From Selaginella moellendorffii (taxonomy: Eukaryota; Streptophyta; Lycopodiopsida; Selaginellales; Selaginellaceae), in assembly GCF_000143415.4 (NCBI RefSeq), contig NW_003314277.1, positions 1,013,068-1,077,067 on the forward strand: DNA of 64,000 nt, in the 5' to 3' direction. Below the pieces are notes generated by a model that worked only from the letters and a program-made list of their open reading frames with translations, was not told the DNA's origin and did no database searches. Positions 44,540 to 57,695 of this stretch are shown piece after piece. Positions within the stretch are counted from its first letter, which is position 1. Each line of letters starts with the position of its first letter. The position numbers and the translations under genes are program-made.

Positions 44540-45290
44540 ACCTTGAATACTTTCGGCGCCCAGGTACCCGAGCTTCATCGGGACGAGGAGCTCCTGGTTT
44601 TGCTGGGCCTGGACGCCCACTTTGGCCGTCAGAATTCGCCTCGCCCGCCGGAGATCCTTGTCCAGTATCGATGTGAGCAATCAGGGCCTCGTGCTCGTTC
44701 GACTGAAGAGTATGGTTGTGAGGTAGAGACTCGCTAGTGCGTACAGGCAACCCTCAAGGGACGAGAGCTTGGCGGTTAGTTCCCGGAGCTGCGATTCCTT
44801 GCGTGTGATGGATTGTGCCATGCAATCGTTTGGAACATGTTTGCCTTAGGTACCTGGGCCTCCAATGAGAGAGTTTAAGCTCGTTGCTGGCCTTCGCTTG
44901 TTGTTGATGTTATGTTATACGAGGGAGTAACTTTTTAAAGTTTAATTACGTGCAGTTTCTTTGATCAATTTCTGGAGGCTGGTGTTTTTATCTGAGAGTA
45001 CTTGTAGTTTTCTTCCTGCAAGAAAGTAAAGCTATTTGACTGTGCATCTTAGAATGAAAATTATACCCACAAGGATTTCAGTTGTTCGTTTGTCCTTTGA
45101 AGCTCCTTGTTTGTGTTTACCAGTTCATGGAGCTGTGTCTTGTATTTCTCTTCCTGAGAGAATTTGCTCGTTAGACCTGCTGCGTTTTGGAGTGAACCAT
45201 AAACATTTACCTGAGAGAAAAGCCTCTCCTCAAGTAGGTGTTTTTGCTTGTTTGTTCTAGCTGTATTTTCTCTCCAGCTCATTGAGCTTG
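44540..45290 (-). pseudogene. Coiled-coil gene fragments
   Basis: On the minus strand, short stretches such as LHELVNTNKELQRTNEQLKS (about 45100), HLLEERLFSQV and SITRKESQLRELTAKLSSLE (about 44790) are heptad-like and bounded by plausible splice sites. They are separated by stops and do not join into a gene. This could be a relic of a coiled-coil gene or part of an unresolved multi-exon gene. Confidence 0.35.
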
Positions 45291-45299
45291 TTCCTAGCT

Positions 45300-46070
45300 C
45301 ACGGACATATAGATCAAAACATCATTAATGAAGTCAATAGTCATATTTGGCATATTATAAATAATTTCATTCATCATTCACTAAAAATTATTAAAGCATT
45401 ATTAAAACCAAACAGCATCACAAAAAACAAGTACAAAATAAATGATGTACAAAAAATAGTTTTGGGAACATTTTTCTCAACCATCAATATTTGCCAGTAC
45501 CTAAAAGTAAAATTTAACTTAGTAAATCAGTTATTTTTCCCAAAAAATTTAATAAATCAATAATGTGAGGAAGAGGGTACATATTTAGGATAGTGACCTT
45601 GTTTAATAAATGATAAATGATGTAGAATTAAATACTCTTATCGGAGAATACCTAGCTCTTTTGGGTGTTAGTGGTGCCCTACATATAATGTTATTTTGCC
45701 TATATAGCCATTTTATGAGAAAAAAAGGTTTCATCACAAGATAAAGTTCATATAGTTAAAGACTTTGAGAACTTTTGGATAACTTCTGTCTTTAACATTT
45801 CTTTAACATTTATGTATAAATCTTAATCTTTTTTGGTGACCAACACCAAATGATAACTTTAATTGAATAAACAACCCCAATTGAAAAGATTACATATTGC
45901 AATCTTAACCCCAAATGGTAGATCAAAGTCAAAGAGATTAACATACTCTTCCTTGAGCTAGTCAATTTTTGCAGCATAAAGATTATTTGAGGGATCTAAA
46001 AAGAGAATATAAGAGCAAAAAGGAAATACAATAGAAAGTTATTATTATTATTATTATTATGATTTTTTAA
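45300..46070. other. AT-rich intergenic DNA
   Basis: AT-rich, with a TTA-type microsatellite at 46036-46058 (ATT repeats). No gene seen. Confidence 0.45.
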
Positions 46071-46074
46071 AAAT

Positions 46075-47110
46075 CTATTTTGATTTCTAGAAACCTCAAA
46101 GTGAAGTTGAAGGTGTGCCATATAGTAATGATCGAATCAAGAGTTTAATGAGCATAACATATTTGGACTAAAAACTCTAACTCGAAAAGTTCAAAGTAGA
46201 ACTGAAACTCCTAATGAAGTGCTTAGGGAACGAGCACAAAGTAATTGATAAATGAGTCTCTGAAAAAAGGATACAAGAAAGACAAACAGGAGAGGGGGGT
46301 GTTGGGTTGGGCTATAGGGTGTAGAGTGTTTAAAAGTACAATAGAGAGATTGTGAAAGTTGGATTTCAGTGGAATTAGTTTAGCCAAGAAAGGCCAATCA
46401 AACCCAAGAAAGCTATATCTATATGGTGGGTGATAATGTAACCACTAAGGAGTTTAAGACTAAAATGAATATAAATGGACAAATGGGGTAATTTAATGAA
46501 GAGTTCAAAATTAATTTTATCTCCTCTAAAAAATCAAATGGTTGATGTTTCTAATTCAAGTGTGGGTGACATTACTTACTTAGATACTTAACATGGCTTA
46601 TCAAAACATCATTTTAGCCACGTGGTTAAAGTACTCAAAAGCAAAAAGTGGGAGTATCTATGAAACTTGATAGGGTTACGGTATTTCAAAATGTCATCCT
46701 AAAGTTCTAAATTATGGAAAGGAAGAAAAATAAACATCTTGTATACTAACTAAAGGTATAATTATGTGGTGAGGAAGTCTTAAAGGTTAATAGGATTTAG
46801 TGGTCAAGCCTTTGGGCCCTAATCTAGTGGCAGTATTTGTGAGTATTGTTCTGGATGGAAAGGGATTTAATAAGAAAAAAGAATATTAAAGAAAAGTGTT
46901 TTTTATGTCTTTGGGCATCATAAGGTGTGGTTATAAAATGACCACTTATATATGGATGGTGAGAGTCTTTTATCTTTGAGTGTCTATAATAAAATTAAAC
47001 AAATAAAGCATGTCACTCATGGAGGTTGTGATTGAAATTCTTCTAAATGGTCAAAAGTGTGGTTAAGTGACTAAAGTTGAATGGAAAAATTAATCATTTA
47101 CAAAAATAAT
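46075..47110 (+). mobile_element. Decayed gypsy LTR, plus orientation
   Basis: Aligns, reversed, with the LTR at 15826-17265. Here AAGTGAAGTTGAAGGTGTGCC matches the complement of the CACTTTGGGGC/GCACC stretch at 17205-17245. AAGTGTGGGTGACATTACTT matches 16525-16545. TTTCAAAATGTCATCCTAAA matches 16395-16412. It ends TTTACA at about 47100, like the TGTAA ends of the other copies. It is much more diverged than the others and has no internal genes. Confidence 0.65.
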
Positions 47111-47741
47111 AATGAGACAAAAGTGATAAAAAAGAGGGAGAAACATAGGGACAAATTAGAACAAAAGTGAGCTTTATAACTTTCATCATTATCAATTTAC
47201 TTTTCTCAATGGAAGGGACTATTTAAAGTGTTATAACAAATTAGATTGCAAGTTTATAATGTTTTATGTGATATCAATCCTCCAAAAATTATATATATGC
47301 AACATTTGAAATGCTTTATACAAAGATTAAGAAGAAATTCCACTAATGTCTATTCTTTCAAGATCTTAACCCATCAACTAGATAATTTTAAATGCCTTCC
47401 ATCTTTCTGATAGGAGGAGATAATATGAAATCAAAAGGGTATAATGTCATTAATATAGTGAGATTTCAATAGCTATTATATAATTTAAGGTTTTTAATTT
47501 AATTAAATATACATATAATACACTCATAACTACTTTATAGTTTCATTCTTTGTATTTCACAACCTTTATCCTCATTGTTCTTTCTATTAATTTGAGGTTT
47601 GTTAATCAGAATGTTTAGGTCAATTAACCGTGGAGATTCGAACAGCGCACCTCCCAAGGCTTGGACGAGTCGCTCAAGCTACGCAATTGGCGGCCCTACT
47701 CCACTTCGCGCTCGCGATCGATCTCGCCGTGGCGCTGGAGC
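47111..47741. other. AT-rich spacer and LCV promoter
   Basis: Positions 47200-47340 are a diverged relative of repeat F (CTCAATGGAAGGGACTATTT, TCCTCCAAAAATTATATATA). The remainder, up to the start at 47742, is the promoter and 5' UTR of the COV-like gene. Confidence 0.5.
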
Positions 47742-48982
47742 ATGGGAGTTCAAGGTGCCGCCATCTCCTCCTCCTCCTCCTCCTCCTCCTCTTCCTCTCC
47801 ATCTCCATCAGCTCCTTCCAGGGCGGCGGCGGTGGATCGGGTAGGCGACCGGGAGATGCTCATGCCTATCGGCAATGACCTCGAGGATCCTCTCAAGGAG
47901 GGCGCGCCCACGCCGTCTGGGTATCACTCCGGCCGCGAGGTAAGGGATTCAATCCACGAAATTTCGGAGAGAAATCTTTCCTCTATAGGCTTTCTACGCG
48001 GTCCTCCAGAGCTGGGCGTCCAAGAAATTCATGAGTGGATGGTAAGAGCTCTCTATCATCTCCTCCAAGGAAGGAAATTTTTTTCCTAGCCTCGACGAAT
48101 ACTATTTAAGTTCTTCTTTCGTATGTGTTCTTGCTGTCTGTTCTTTGCAGTGTGATCCTCTTTCCGCTGGCGATCACCTTCTACATCACTTGGTGGTTTG
48201 TGGAATTCGTGGATAGCTTCTTCCGGCCGGTCTATGCCCATCTGGGGATAAATTTCTTTGGTGAGTTCTTTCCCTGGATTCATTGATCTCTAAGATTTTT
48301 CTCGCGAATTGTTTAGGACTTGGATTCGTGACCACCATCGTCTTCATATTCCTGGTGGGAGTATTTGTTTCGTCGTGGATGGGAGCGTCGGTTCTTATGG
48401 TCGGCGAGTGGGTTATCAAACGAATGCCTCTCGTGAGACACATATACTCGGCGTCCAAGCAAATCAGTGCTGCGATCTCTCCAGGTATGAGGAACTTCGC
48501 ACGATGGATTAGTTTTGCTTTGCTAATATTCTTTCCAACAGATCAAAATACCCAGGCTTTCAAGGAGGTGGCGATCATACGACACCCTCGTGTTGGAGAG
48601 TACGCAATTGGTTTCATCACGTCTAGCCTCATTCTCCAGGTTGATCAAGCTCAAAGCTCCAATGCTTCGTTTCATCGTCTCGTTGTCTCATTTGTTGCGT
48701 GATCTTCCAGAATGAATCTGGCGACGAGGAACTTTGCAGCATCTACGTTCCCACAAACCATCTCTACATCGGAGATATCTTTCTCGTGAACTCGCGGGAC
48801 GTGATCAGGCCCAACTTGTCAGTTCGAGAAGGCATCGGTAAGTTCTTAACAGTCTTTTTCTACTTGGTTCTTAGAACTTCGAATCTTTGGTTTTATCAGA
48901 AATTGTAGCATCGGTTGGAATGTCCATGCCGCAATCGATCACTTCCATCGACAGGCGTGATCGAAGAAGTAGCAGCAGATAA
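47742..48982 (+). CDS. COV-like membrane protein (DUF502)
   Basis: Start MGVQGAAISSSS at 47742, with a Ser run in the head. Seven exons with introns of about 50-110 bp. After a variable head come the DUF502 features: VILFPLAITFYITWWFVEFV, DSFFRPVYAHLGINFFG, LGFVTTIVFIFLVGVFVSSW, MGASVLMVGEWVIKRMPLVR, HIYSASKQISAAISP, then AFKEVAIIRHPRVGEYAIGF and CSIYVPTNHLYIGDIFLVN, ending SMPQSITSIDRRDRRSSSR. This matches the plant CONTINUOUS VASCULAR RING / LIKE-COV proteins, integral membrane proteins that affect vascular patterning and Golgi-vacuole traffic. Full length, about 260 residues. Confidence 0.9.
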
Positions 48983-49039
48983 ATCAGTGAATTGTTTCTT
49001 TCCTATCGTGACTACAGTTTTGGTTTTGTTCTAGTCTTG

Positions 49040-49246
49040 TAAACTAAATGAATCAAGAGGTGAGAGATGAAAAACTGTGTGATCCTTCAACTTGTCAGAG
49101 ATTTTCTTGTTCAAAGTTTTGTCTATCACGAGATTTCTCTGAAGACCGTCGTAATTTTCTCATCATCCAAGGGAGATCGATCGAAGGAAAAGGAAGAATA
49201 TCGCAAGAACATCTCTCAGACAAATGCCTCGATTCGTGCTTCACTA
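49040..49246. other. 3' region of the COV-like gene
   Basis: No coding signal recognised. Open frames here are short and in several phases. Confidence 0.35.
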
Positions 49247-49528
49247 CTAGCGGAATTTCAAAGAGAAATCCAGCTTCTTCCGGCGTGATTCCATAGCCAG
49301 AGCACGAAGAACAATAGAACATTGCTCCGCGATAGCCATTGGGCACGCCAGGAAAGATGAAAGCTCAGACTCGTCATCTCTTTTTGTCATCACAGAGAAA
49401 AGAATACAAAAGAAGAGCAAAGCGGTCGATGCATCAGATTTAAAAAGCTCGAATTTCCTGTAAGCCTCATGCTTTGATCGGAATTGGATCTCTTTTCTCA
49501 TCATCTGCGAGGAAGAAGGCGGCATCAC
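49247..49528 (-). CDS. Small hypothetical protein with one hydrophobic segment
   Basis: 93-codon minus-strand frame starting MMPPSSSQMMRKEIQFRSKH, then ALLFFCILFSVM as a possible membrane segment. Upstream (49530-49620) are AGCCCTAG and CTAGGGCTT motifs resembling teloboxes. I do not recognise it. It could equally be the 3' UTR of an unannotated transcript or a chance frame. Confidence 0.3.
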   Translation of the reverse strand: MMPPSSSQMMRKEIQFRSKHEAYRKFELFKSDASTALLFFCILFSVMTKRDDESELSSFLACPMAIAEQCSIVLRALAMESRRKKLDFSLKFR

Positions 49529-49652
49529 TCAAGCCCTAGTGCTAGAACAAGAGCCCTAGAATCCACGGCGCACATTAAATCGTCGCAGTCTCACCGTTGG
49601 ATCAAAATCTAGGGCTTCAAGATCTAGAATATACTACGAATATATTTCCACT

Positions 49653-52144
<2,492 letters not shown>

Positions 52145-52359
52145 TGGGAGGCGTCGCTCGATCGAGCCGATCGGATCGATGGGTGTTTCTCTCTTCTAGC
52201 TGCTAGATCAGGGTGTGGCTCGCCGGATATCCCCAATGTGGGTCGCCTCCATCTCGAGCACCCACATTCGATCCATCCATTGCTGCTCCCCCCGAGCCTC
52301 GCAGGCATCCAGATCCAAAACCCACTAGGAAGACCGAGCTCGCGACTCTGTTCTTGGCG

Positions 52360-52440
52360 CCGATGGATCAAATCAAAGTCGAGATTGAGAGAGAGAGAGA
52401 GAGAGAGAGCGAGAGGGCGAGAGAGAGAGAGCTCTTACTA
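52360..52440 (+). repeat. GA-rich microsatellite in the kinase 5' region
   Basis: A run of GAGAGAGAGAGAG units with interruptions at 52385-52432, 220-290 bp upstream of the kinase start codon (minus strand). It probably lies in the promoter or 5' UTR. Confidence 0.85.
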
Positions 52441-53830
52441 CTTTCGAAAAAATAACAAACAAAGAGAAAACAAACAAAGAGAAGATGGTGATAGTGATGA
52501 GAAGGGGGGGAATGCGAGCCAGCTAGCGGAGGGATTGGCGATCCCTTTCTTGTAGCTACAGTGATCGTGGTGGTGATCGTGGTGTGGGCGCCGCAAAATC
52601 GTCAAACTGGCCGTTTGAGAGAAATCGATGGGTTTCTCCCATTTACCGTTTGATGGGTCGGGCGATTCCACCCAGAAATCTCGTGGGCAGTGGCCAAAGT
52701 CGCAGCTTGGAGCGACCCAAGTGCCGATCGATCGCCTCGTACCTGATCCAATCCAAGGAGCTAGTTATTTAGCTTTCACTCCTTTCCCTCCTACGTTCCG
52801 GCGTTACGAGCTGGAAGAGCCCTACATTACATCTACGTGGTACTGGATGAGAATGACCTCCAATCTACTTTGGGAAATCAATGCCAAAGGCCAGCTCTTT
52901 CAAAACAATTCCAATTCACTTCACTGGATGAAATGTAGTATTTTTTCATTTGGTTCACTGCCAAATTCGTATATGATTCCCTCTTTCCGTTTGTAAGAGA
53001 TATCTTGTAGAAAATGTATGCAGCAAGCAAACAAAGAACTTAGTTTTATAGTCCACCAACTTTCTCTCCTTTGTCTGGTTTGTTCCTGGAAATCTGTGAA
53101 GAACGGGATTAATAGGGAATGAATGTCAAAAACTACAAATAAAAAAGACAAATATTCGAATATACAAAAAAAAGAATAGAGAAAAAGATTTCTGCTAGAA
53201 CGGAGACTCGACTCAATTGACAGACAGCACCACTTGGAATTGTGACTTGCTCCTGCCAAACTCTGCCTGTAGAGACGTGGCGTAAACAGCGCTTAAATTC
53301 CGTACAGAGGCACATCAGCGTCCGTGCAGTTGAGGAAGGATGAGATTTGTTTGTTTGCAAGGGGTGAAACTTTATTCTCCCTTCTCTCTCAGATTCATTC
53401 CAAAGCCTGGTGTACTTTATTTAGTCCCTGAGCTGAGAGAGAATGACAAGTTTTGTGTATTATGTGTGTGTGTGGCTTGAAAGCATCCTACTAGACAGAC
53501 AATGCATAATTCCAACACATGGTGTCACACAGAAAAAAGGGGGTCTTTCTTTGCTGGCTAGCACACAATACCAGCAAACAGGCAACAAATACTAGACAGA
53601 AAAAGTGAGGAAATTTGGTTGGCTGGCTGGCTGCCTTGGACTCTCTATTCCTTTGGACTGAATTTGGACTAGATTGGACTGAAGGAAACTAGGGTGAGTT
53701 GGCTGGGGCTGCAACAAAAGAGCTCCAATTCCCAAGCCAGTTATGCTCTTTTAGTATTATGTTTAAATGGGACTTACACATGGCTAGAGAGACCTCCATG
53801 GCTGAGTTGCTAGTTTCCTTTGGTATTATA
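52441..53830. other. Intergenic region, no gene seen
   Basis: Possible CTC/GATC-rich promoter of the kinase at its left end. The remainder has short open frames without family resemblance, a TGTG repeat at 53464-53474 and repeated TTGGACT words at 53636-53680. Confidence 0.4.
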
Positions 53831-53959
53831 TTTCTTTTTATTTAGGATTATATTAATTGGGGTAAAAACCTCTATATAAGAATGGTTCAATCTAAATTAG
53901 ATGATCTATATACTATATTTCTAGAAGTAATATTTTAACTTTGTAGTATTTACAGACTT

Positions 53960-54560
53960 TAGACCATCCTCCTCTAGTTATCTTTATATTTTATAAGCTT
54001 TTGGATTTGGATTTCACAACCTAATACTATTCAAACCCAAGGATGTTTAACACTAAATATCTTAAAAAATTTAACCGATTGGAAAAACTTTTATTCATGG
54101 GCCCTTTCCCTTTATATTTGAACCTTAACAGATTATTTTTTAAGTTGTTCTATTTAATTAATTATAATTCACCATGTTTCCAAAGTTGGGAGCCACAACT
54201 CTCTTGAGAGCTCTACTCTCTTGACACCCTACCCCTCAAGTTGAACCCAATTAGAGGTAAATCAGATTTACAAGATATTAATCTTTGAGGGGTAAGGTCT
54301 AGTTGGAGGCAAATTAAACTTATCAAATATCAATCTCAACATATAGTGCGAAGCCAATTAATATCTAATAATAAATATCAGCCTTCAGATTTGGACTTCT
54401 CATGAGGTCATTTAGGCAATATTATTCAAAACCAAGGACATTTAACCCCAAATATTCTAAAACCCTTAACCGATTCAAAAAAGGGGTGCACTCTTATTCA
54501 TAAGCTCTTTCCCTTTATATTTGAACTTTAATAGATCATCTCTCAAGTGGTTCTCTTTAG
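53960..54560. repeat. Duplicated ~360-bp repeat at the edge of the gypsy relic
   Basis: Blocks at about 54020-54125 and 54420-54535 are similar: ACTATTCAAACCCAAGGA / ATTATTCAAAACCAAGGA, then TTTAACCGATTGGAAAAAC / CTTAACCGATTCAAAAAAG, and CCCTTTATATTTGAACCTTA / CCCTTTATATTTGAACTTTA. They are separated by a short palindromic ACTCTCTTGAGAGC stretch at about 54200. Probably LTR-derived. Confidence 0.6.
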
Positions 54561-56206
54561 TTGTTTACAATCTAAAACCGAGTCTAAATTGAATCTAAGA
54601 TTTGCTAGGGTAAAATCCGACAAGCAGAGGACTATAAAAGGTTCCAAAAGTATAATAAAGATAGTGATGTTAATCTTGAAGGAATTCTTTAATGGTGCTC
54701 CCAAACTAAGTTAGAACTAAGGGTTAGTAACCTTAGATGAAGTCCAAACTGAGGTATGTATTTTAGTCCCTAGCTCAAAGTTACTTATTACATGAGCAAC
54801 TTTGGTAAAAAATCACTTGTGATATTTATTAGCCCCCAAGGGAAGCTCAAAGGTAACTCTGTTAAGATTCTTATTGACACAGGTGCTTAAAATAATTTTG
54901 TGGTTACAAACATAGGCCAGCAAACTAAACTAATGGTGCAATGGCTGAGAGAACCAAAGACTATAAAGTTTATTCAAGGTAACCAAAACACTGATAAGGT
55001 ACTTCAACAAATAAGGGTTGAAGTAAGGATCTAAAAAGTGGACATGTATTTCACTATTTTAGACATGGCAGGATTTGATATGATCTTCAAAATGGATTGA
55101 TTCAATTGGTTTATGCTAACTTTACATGGATAAGGTAAAAACCTAATGATATTACTAAATGCCTAAGGAGAACAATTTAGAGTGGAGGCCTAAAATCTAA
55201 ATGTAGAATAATATAAGGCCAAATACTCTTACTTGAACTTAGTGTCTATAATACTAAAGGAACCAAGATAACATTTTTATGCTTACTCTTAATGAGGAGT
55301 GACAAAAAGTTGGGAACACCTTTAAGCTTAACCTTTGAAGGAAACAAGATTGATAGGTGAATGCTTTGGCCAAGTTCAATTGTGAGATATTTTATAAACC
55401 CGAGAAGAGAATTATCATGGCAAATGCTTTAAGTGGTAAAATGAACTTAAATTTGGCAACATTTAGTGCAACAACCTTCTAGAACAATGTGTAAAAGGTA
55501 TATAAGGACAATGGTCTAGCACAGTAAATATTGGTGCAAAATATAAAGTGTTGCTAAAGAATACGAGGTGTTGCTAAGGAACAGAGAGGCATAAAATGCT
55601 CAACAATAAAGTGAGTTGCTTAGGGAAGAGAAAAATTAGGTATGTAAAACATAATAAACTTATTTATTATAAATAGATAAGAGTATATGTTCTAGAAACA
55701 AGGTGAATTAAGGAAAGTAGTTTTAAAATAATGTCATGATAAACATTTTATAAAATATAATGAAGTGCCCAAAAAAATGGGTTTGCTCTAAAGAATATAT
55801 CACTAACTATATATGGTTAAGGATATTCATGACTTTATAAAGACATGGCCAACATATAAGCAAGTGAAAGCCATGACTAAGGCTAGTGGGAACTTGTTAC
55901 AAAACTTTAAAATCCTAGATCGCTAATAAAAATGTCTTATAATGGACTTTATTATAAGACTTCCCTAAGTTAAAGGTTTAATGTGATATTCGTAGTGGTG
56001 GATTAATTTTCAAAAATGGCACATTTTATACTCATTATAATAGAAGTGAATACAGAAGGTGTGGCAAAGTTGTTTTTTGAACAAGTGGTTTGGTGTAAGA
56101 AAGGCCAAAGGAAATTATTTTAGATTTAGATAAAACTTTCACTAATAAATTCTAGAGAAATATTGCACCAAGCTAAAATTTAGTATGGCCTATCACTCCT
56201 AGATAT

Positions 56207-56253
56207 GTATTAAGTATGGAGTCAAATATTGTAGTAATAACACTTCTTGATAG
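56207..56253 (+). other. Intron-like segment 1, degenerate element
   Basis: 47 bp, GT..AG (GTATTAAGTA ... CTTGATAG), at the same place and of exactly the same length as the 47-bp segment at 60386-60432, including the ATAACACTT block before the 3' end. It interrupts the integrase just after the HPQT-equivalent codons. Confidence 0.6.
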
Positions 56254-56667
56254 ATGAATAAACAAAAAAGTTGAATAAACAATTGGAAGATTATTTAAGA
56301 TGTTATGTTTCCGGACACTAAACGAATTGGGTAGGTTATTTAGGACTTGTGAAAATGTGTTATAACGACTCATCACATTCGAGTATCAAGGTGAATCCAT
56401 GGGAAGTTATCAATAGATAAACTATTGAAAGTTTTGTAGAACTCAACTGGCTAAGTATTATAGAGAGTTACCTATAATGGAGGCATTAAGAGTAGAAAGA
56501 CTTAATATTTGGAATTTAATGAAGAATTCTTTGAAACGAAACAGAGGCAAACTAAATATGTGAACTAGAAGTGTGAAGACATAGAGTTCCAATTTGGGGA
56601 GAAGGTATGGCTGAAACATCAAAAACCTAAGATTATCAAATAGAATCAATCAGAAATTAATCCAAAG

Positions 56668-56717
56668 GTAAAATATATATATTTCTAGAATGAAGTGATC
56701 TTGAGTTTTTTAAGCAT
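56668..56717 (+). other. Intron-like segment 2, degenerate element
   Basis: 50 bp at the position of the segment at 59916-59967. It starts GTAAAATATA and ends TTAAGCAT, where the AG of the other element has become AT. Consistent with a decayed acceptor. Confidence 0.55.
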
Positions 56718-57695
56718 GTTTGCAAGATCCTATAAGATTGAGGCCTAAATTGATAAAGTGGCTTACCATCTCAAACATCCTTAGGAGATGGGAAAGATAT
56801 ATCAACTTACTCAAGCCATACTTTAAAGACCCACTTCGCAAAGACTAAATAAGACCCTTACTTGAGGTTATCTAAAGGGATGAGGAATATGAAGTTCAAG
56901 CCATCCTCAATGTGAGTAGGAGTAAATGATAAAGACACAAGGTGAAAGAGTTCCATATGAAGTACAAAACGTTTCCACTCTACATAGCAACATAGGAGAC
57001 AAAAGAGAACCTAGCAAATGCTCAAAATTTAATAGAGTAGTGTTGGGTTTCGAAGGCACACTAAAGGTAAGATAGTTAGCATGGGTTTAATTAAGTAAAC
57101 CAAGCATAAGAAGCTTCAACCAACTCTCTTGAGGGGATGTCAAATCTTTAAACATATTCTATAGAGGTTGAGTTCAAGTCCCAACCCTCTAATAGGAGTT
57201 CAAGTCCCATTGACAACCCCCTACTAGGGTGAGCTAAGGGAGGTGTATAGTCTTATTGTCATGAGCTCCTGGCCAAGGAGGCTCCATTAAGTGAGAATGC
57301 TCTAGAGTCAAGGTCAACAAATTGTAAGATTAATAGGTTTATTCAATGTGGGCATCAAACTTTTTCTATGGGTGGTAGAGTTGTAAAGAACCAACTCATT
57401 GAGGTGTCGTAGGCTAGAAGATCCCCTAAAATCACAATCAGAATAATAAAAAATTTATTAGATGAGATTAACTTCAAAATCCAAAATCGGGTCCGAGACT
57501 AAGTTTAAAACCCAATATTGAATAGTGGTGCTTCCAAACTAAGTTGGGGTTGAGACTAGGGGTTAATAGACTTAAGTGGGAGTGATTATGAGCTTCAAGT
57601 GTGCCAAAAAGGCTCCTCAAGAAAGTGCTTAAAAGCAATTACTACTCCCAAAAAGGGAAATTGATTATGGTGCTCATGGCTTAAGTGGAGTGGTG

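Larger units (their letters stand above)
54540..57695 (+). mobile_element. Degenerate Ty3/gypsy chromovirus, plus orientation, internally deleted
   Basis: Reading across stops on the plus strand gives a protease region at about 54840-55200: ILIDTGA for the DTGA site, then KTIKFIQGNQNTDKVL. The RT is missing: sequence jumps from the end of protease to RNase H-like text around 55400 (FINPRREIIMANALSGKMNL). The integrase follows (56100-56450), ending in a region like QFGEKVWLKHQKPK at about 56590. Its 3' LTR begins TGTTGGGTTTCG at 57043 and is truncated at about 57695 by the opposing element. It shares its two intron-like segments with the right-hand element. Many stops in every frame: dead. Confidence 0.8.

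Noticed and set aside
53630-53740. Possible miR319/miR159 precursor: ATTGGACTGAAGGAAACTAGG resembles the mature miR319 start TTGGACTGAAGG.
   Set aside because: Only about 13 bases match, they sit in a run of TTGGACT repeats, and I could not pair them with a star strand in a hairpin. Structure folding and small-RNA reads would settle it.
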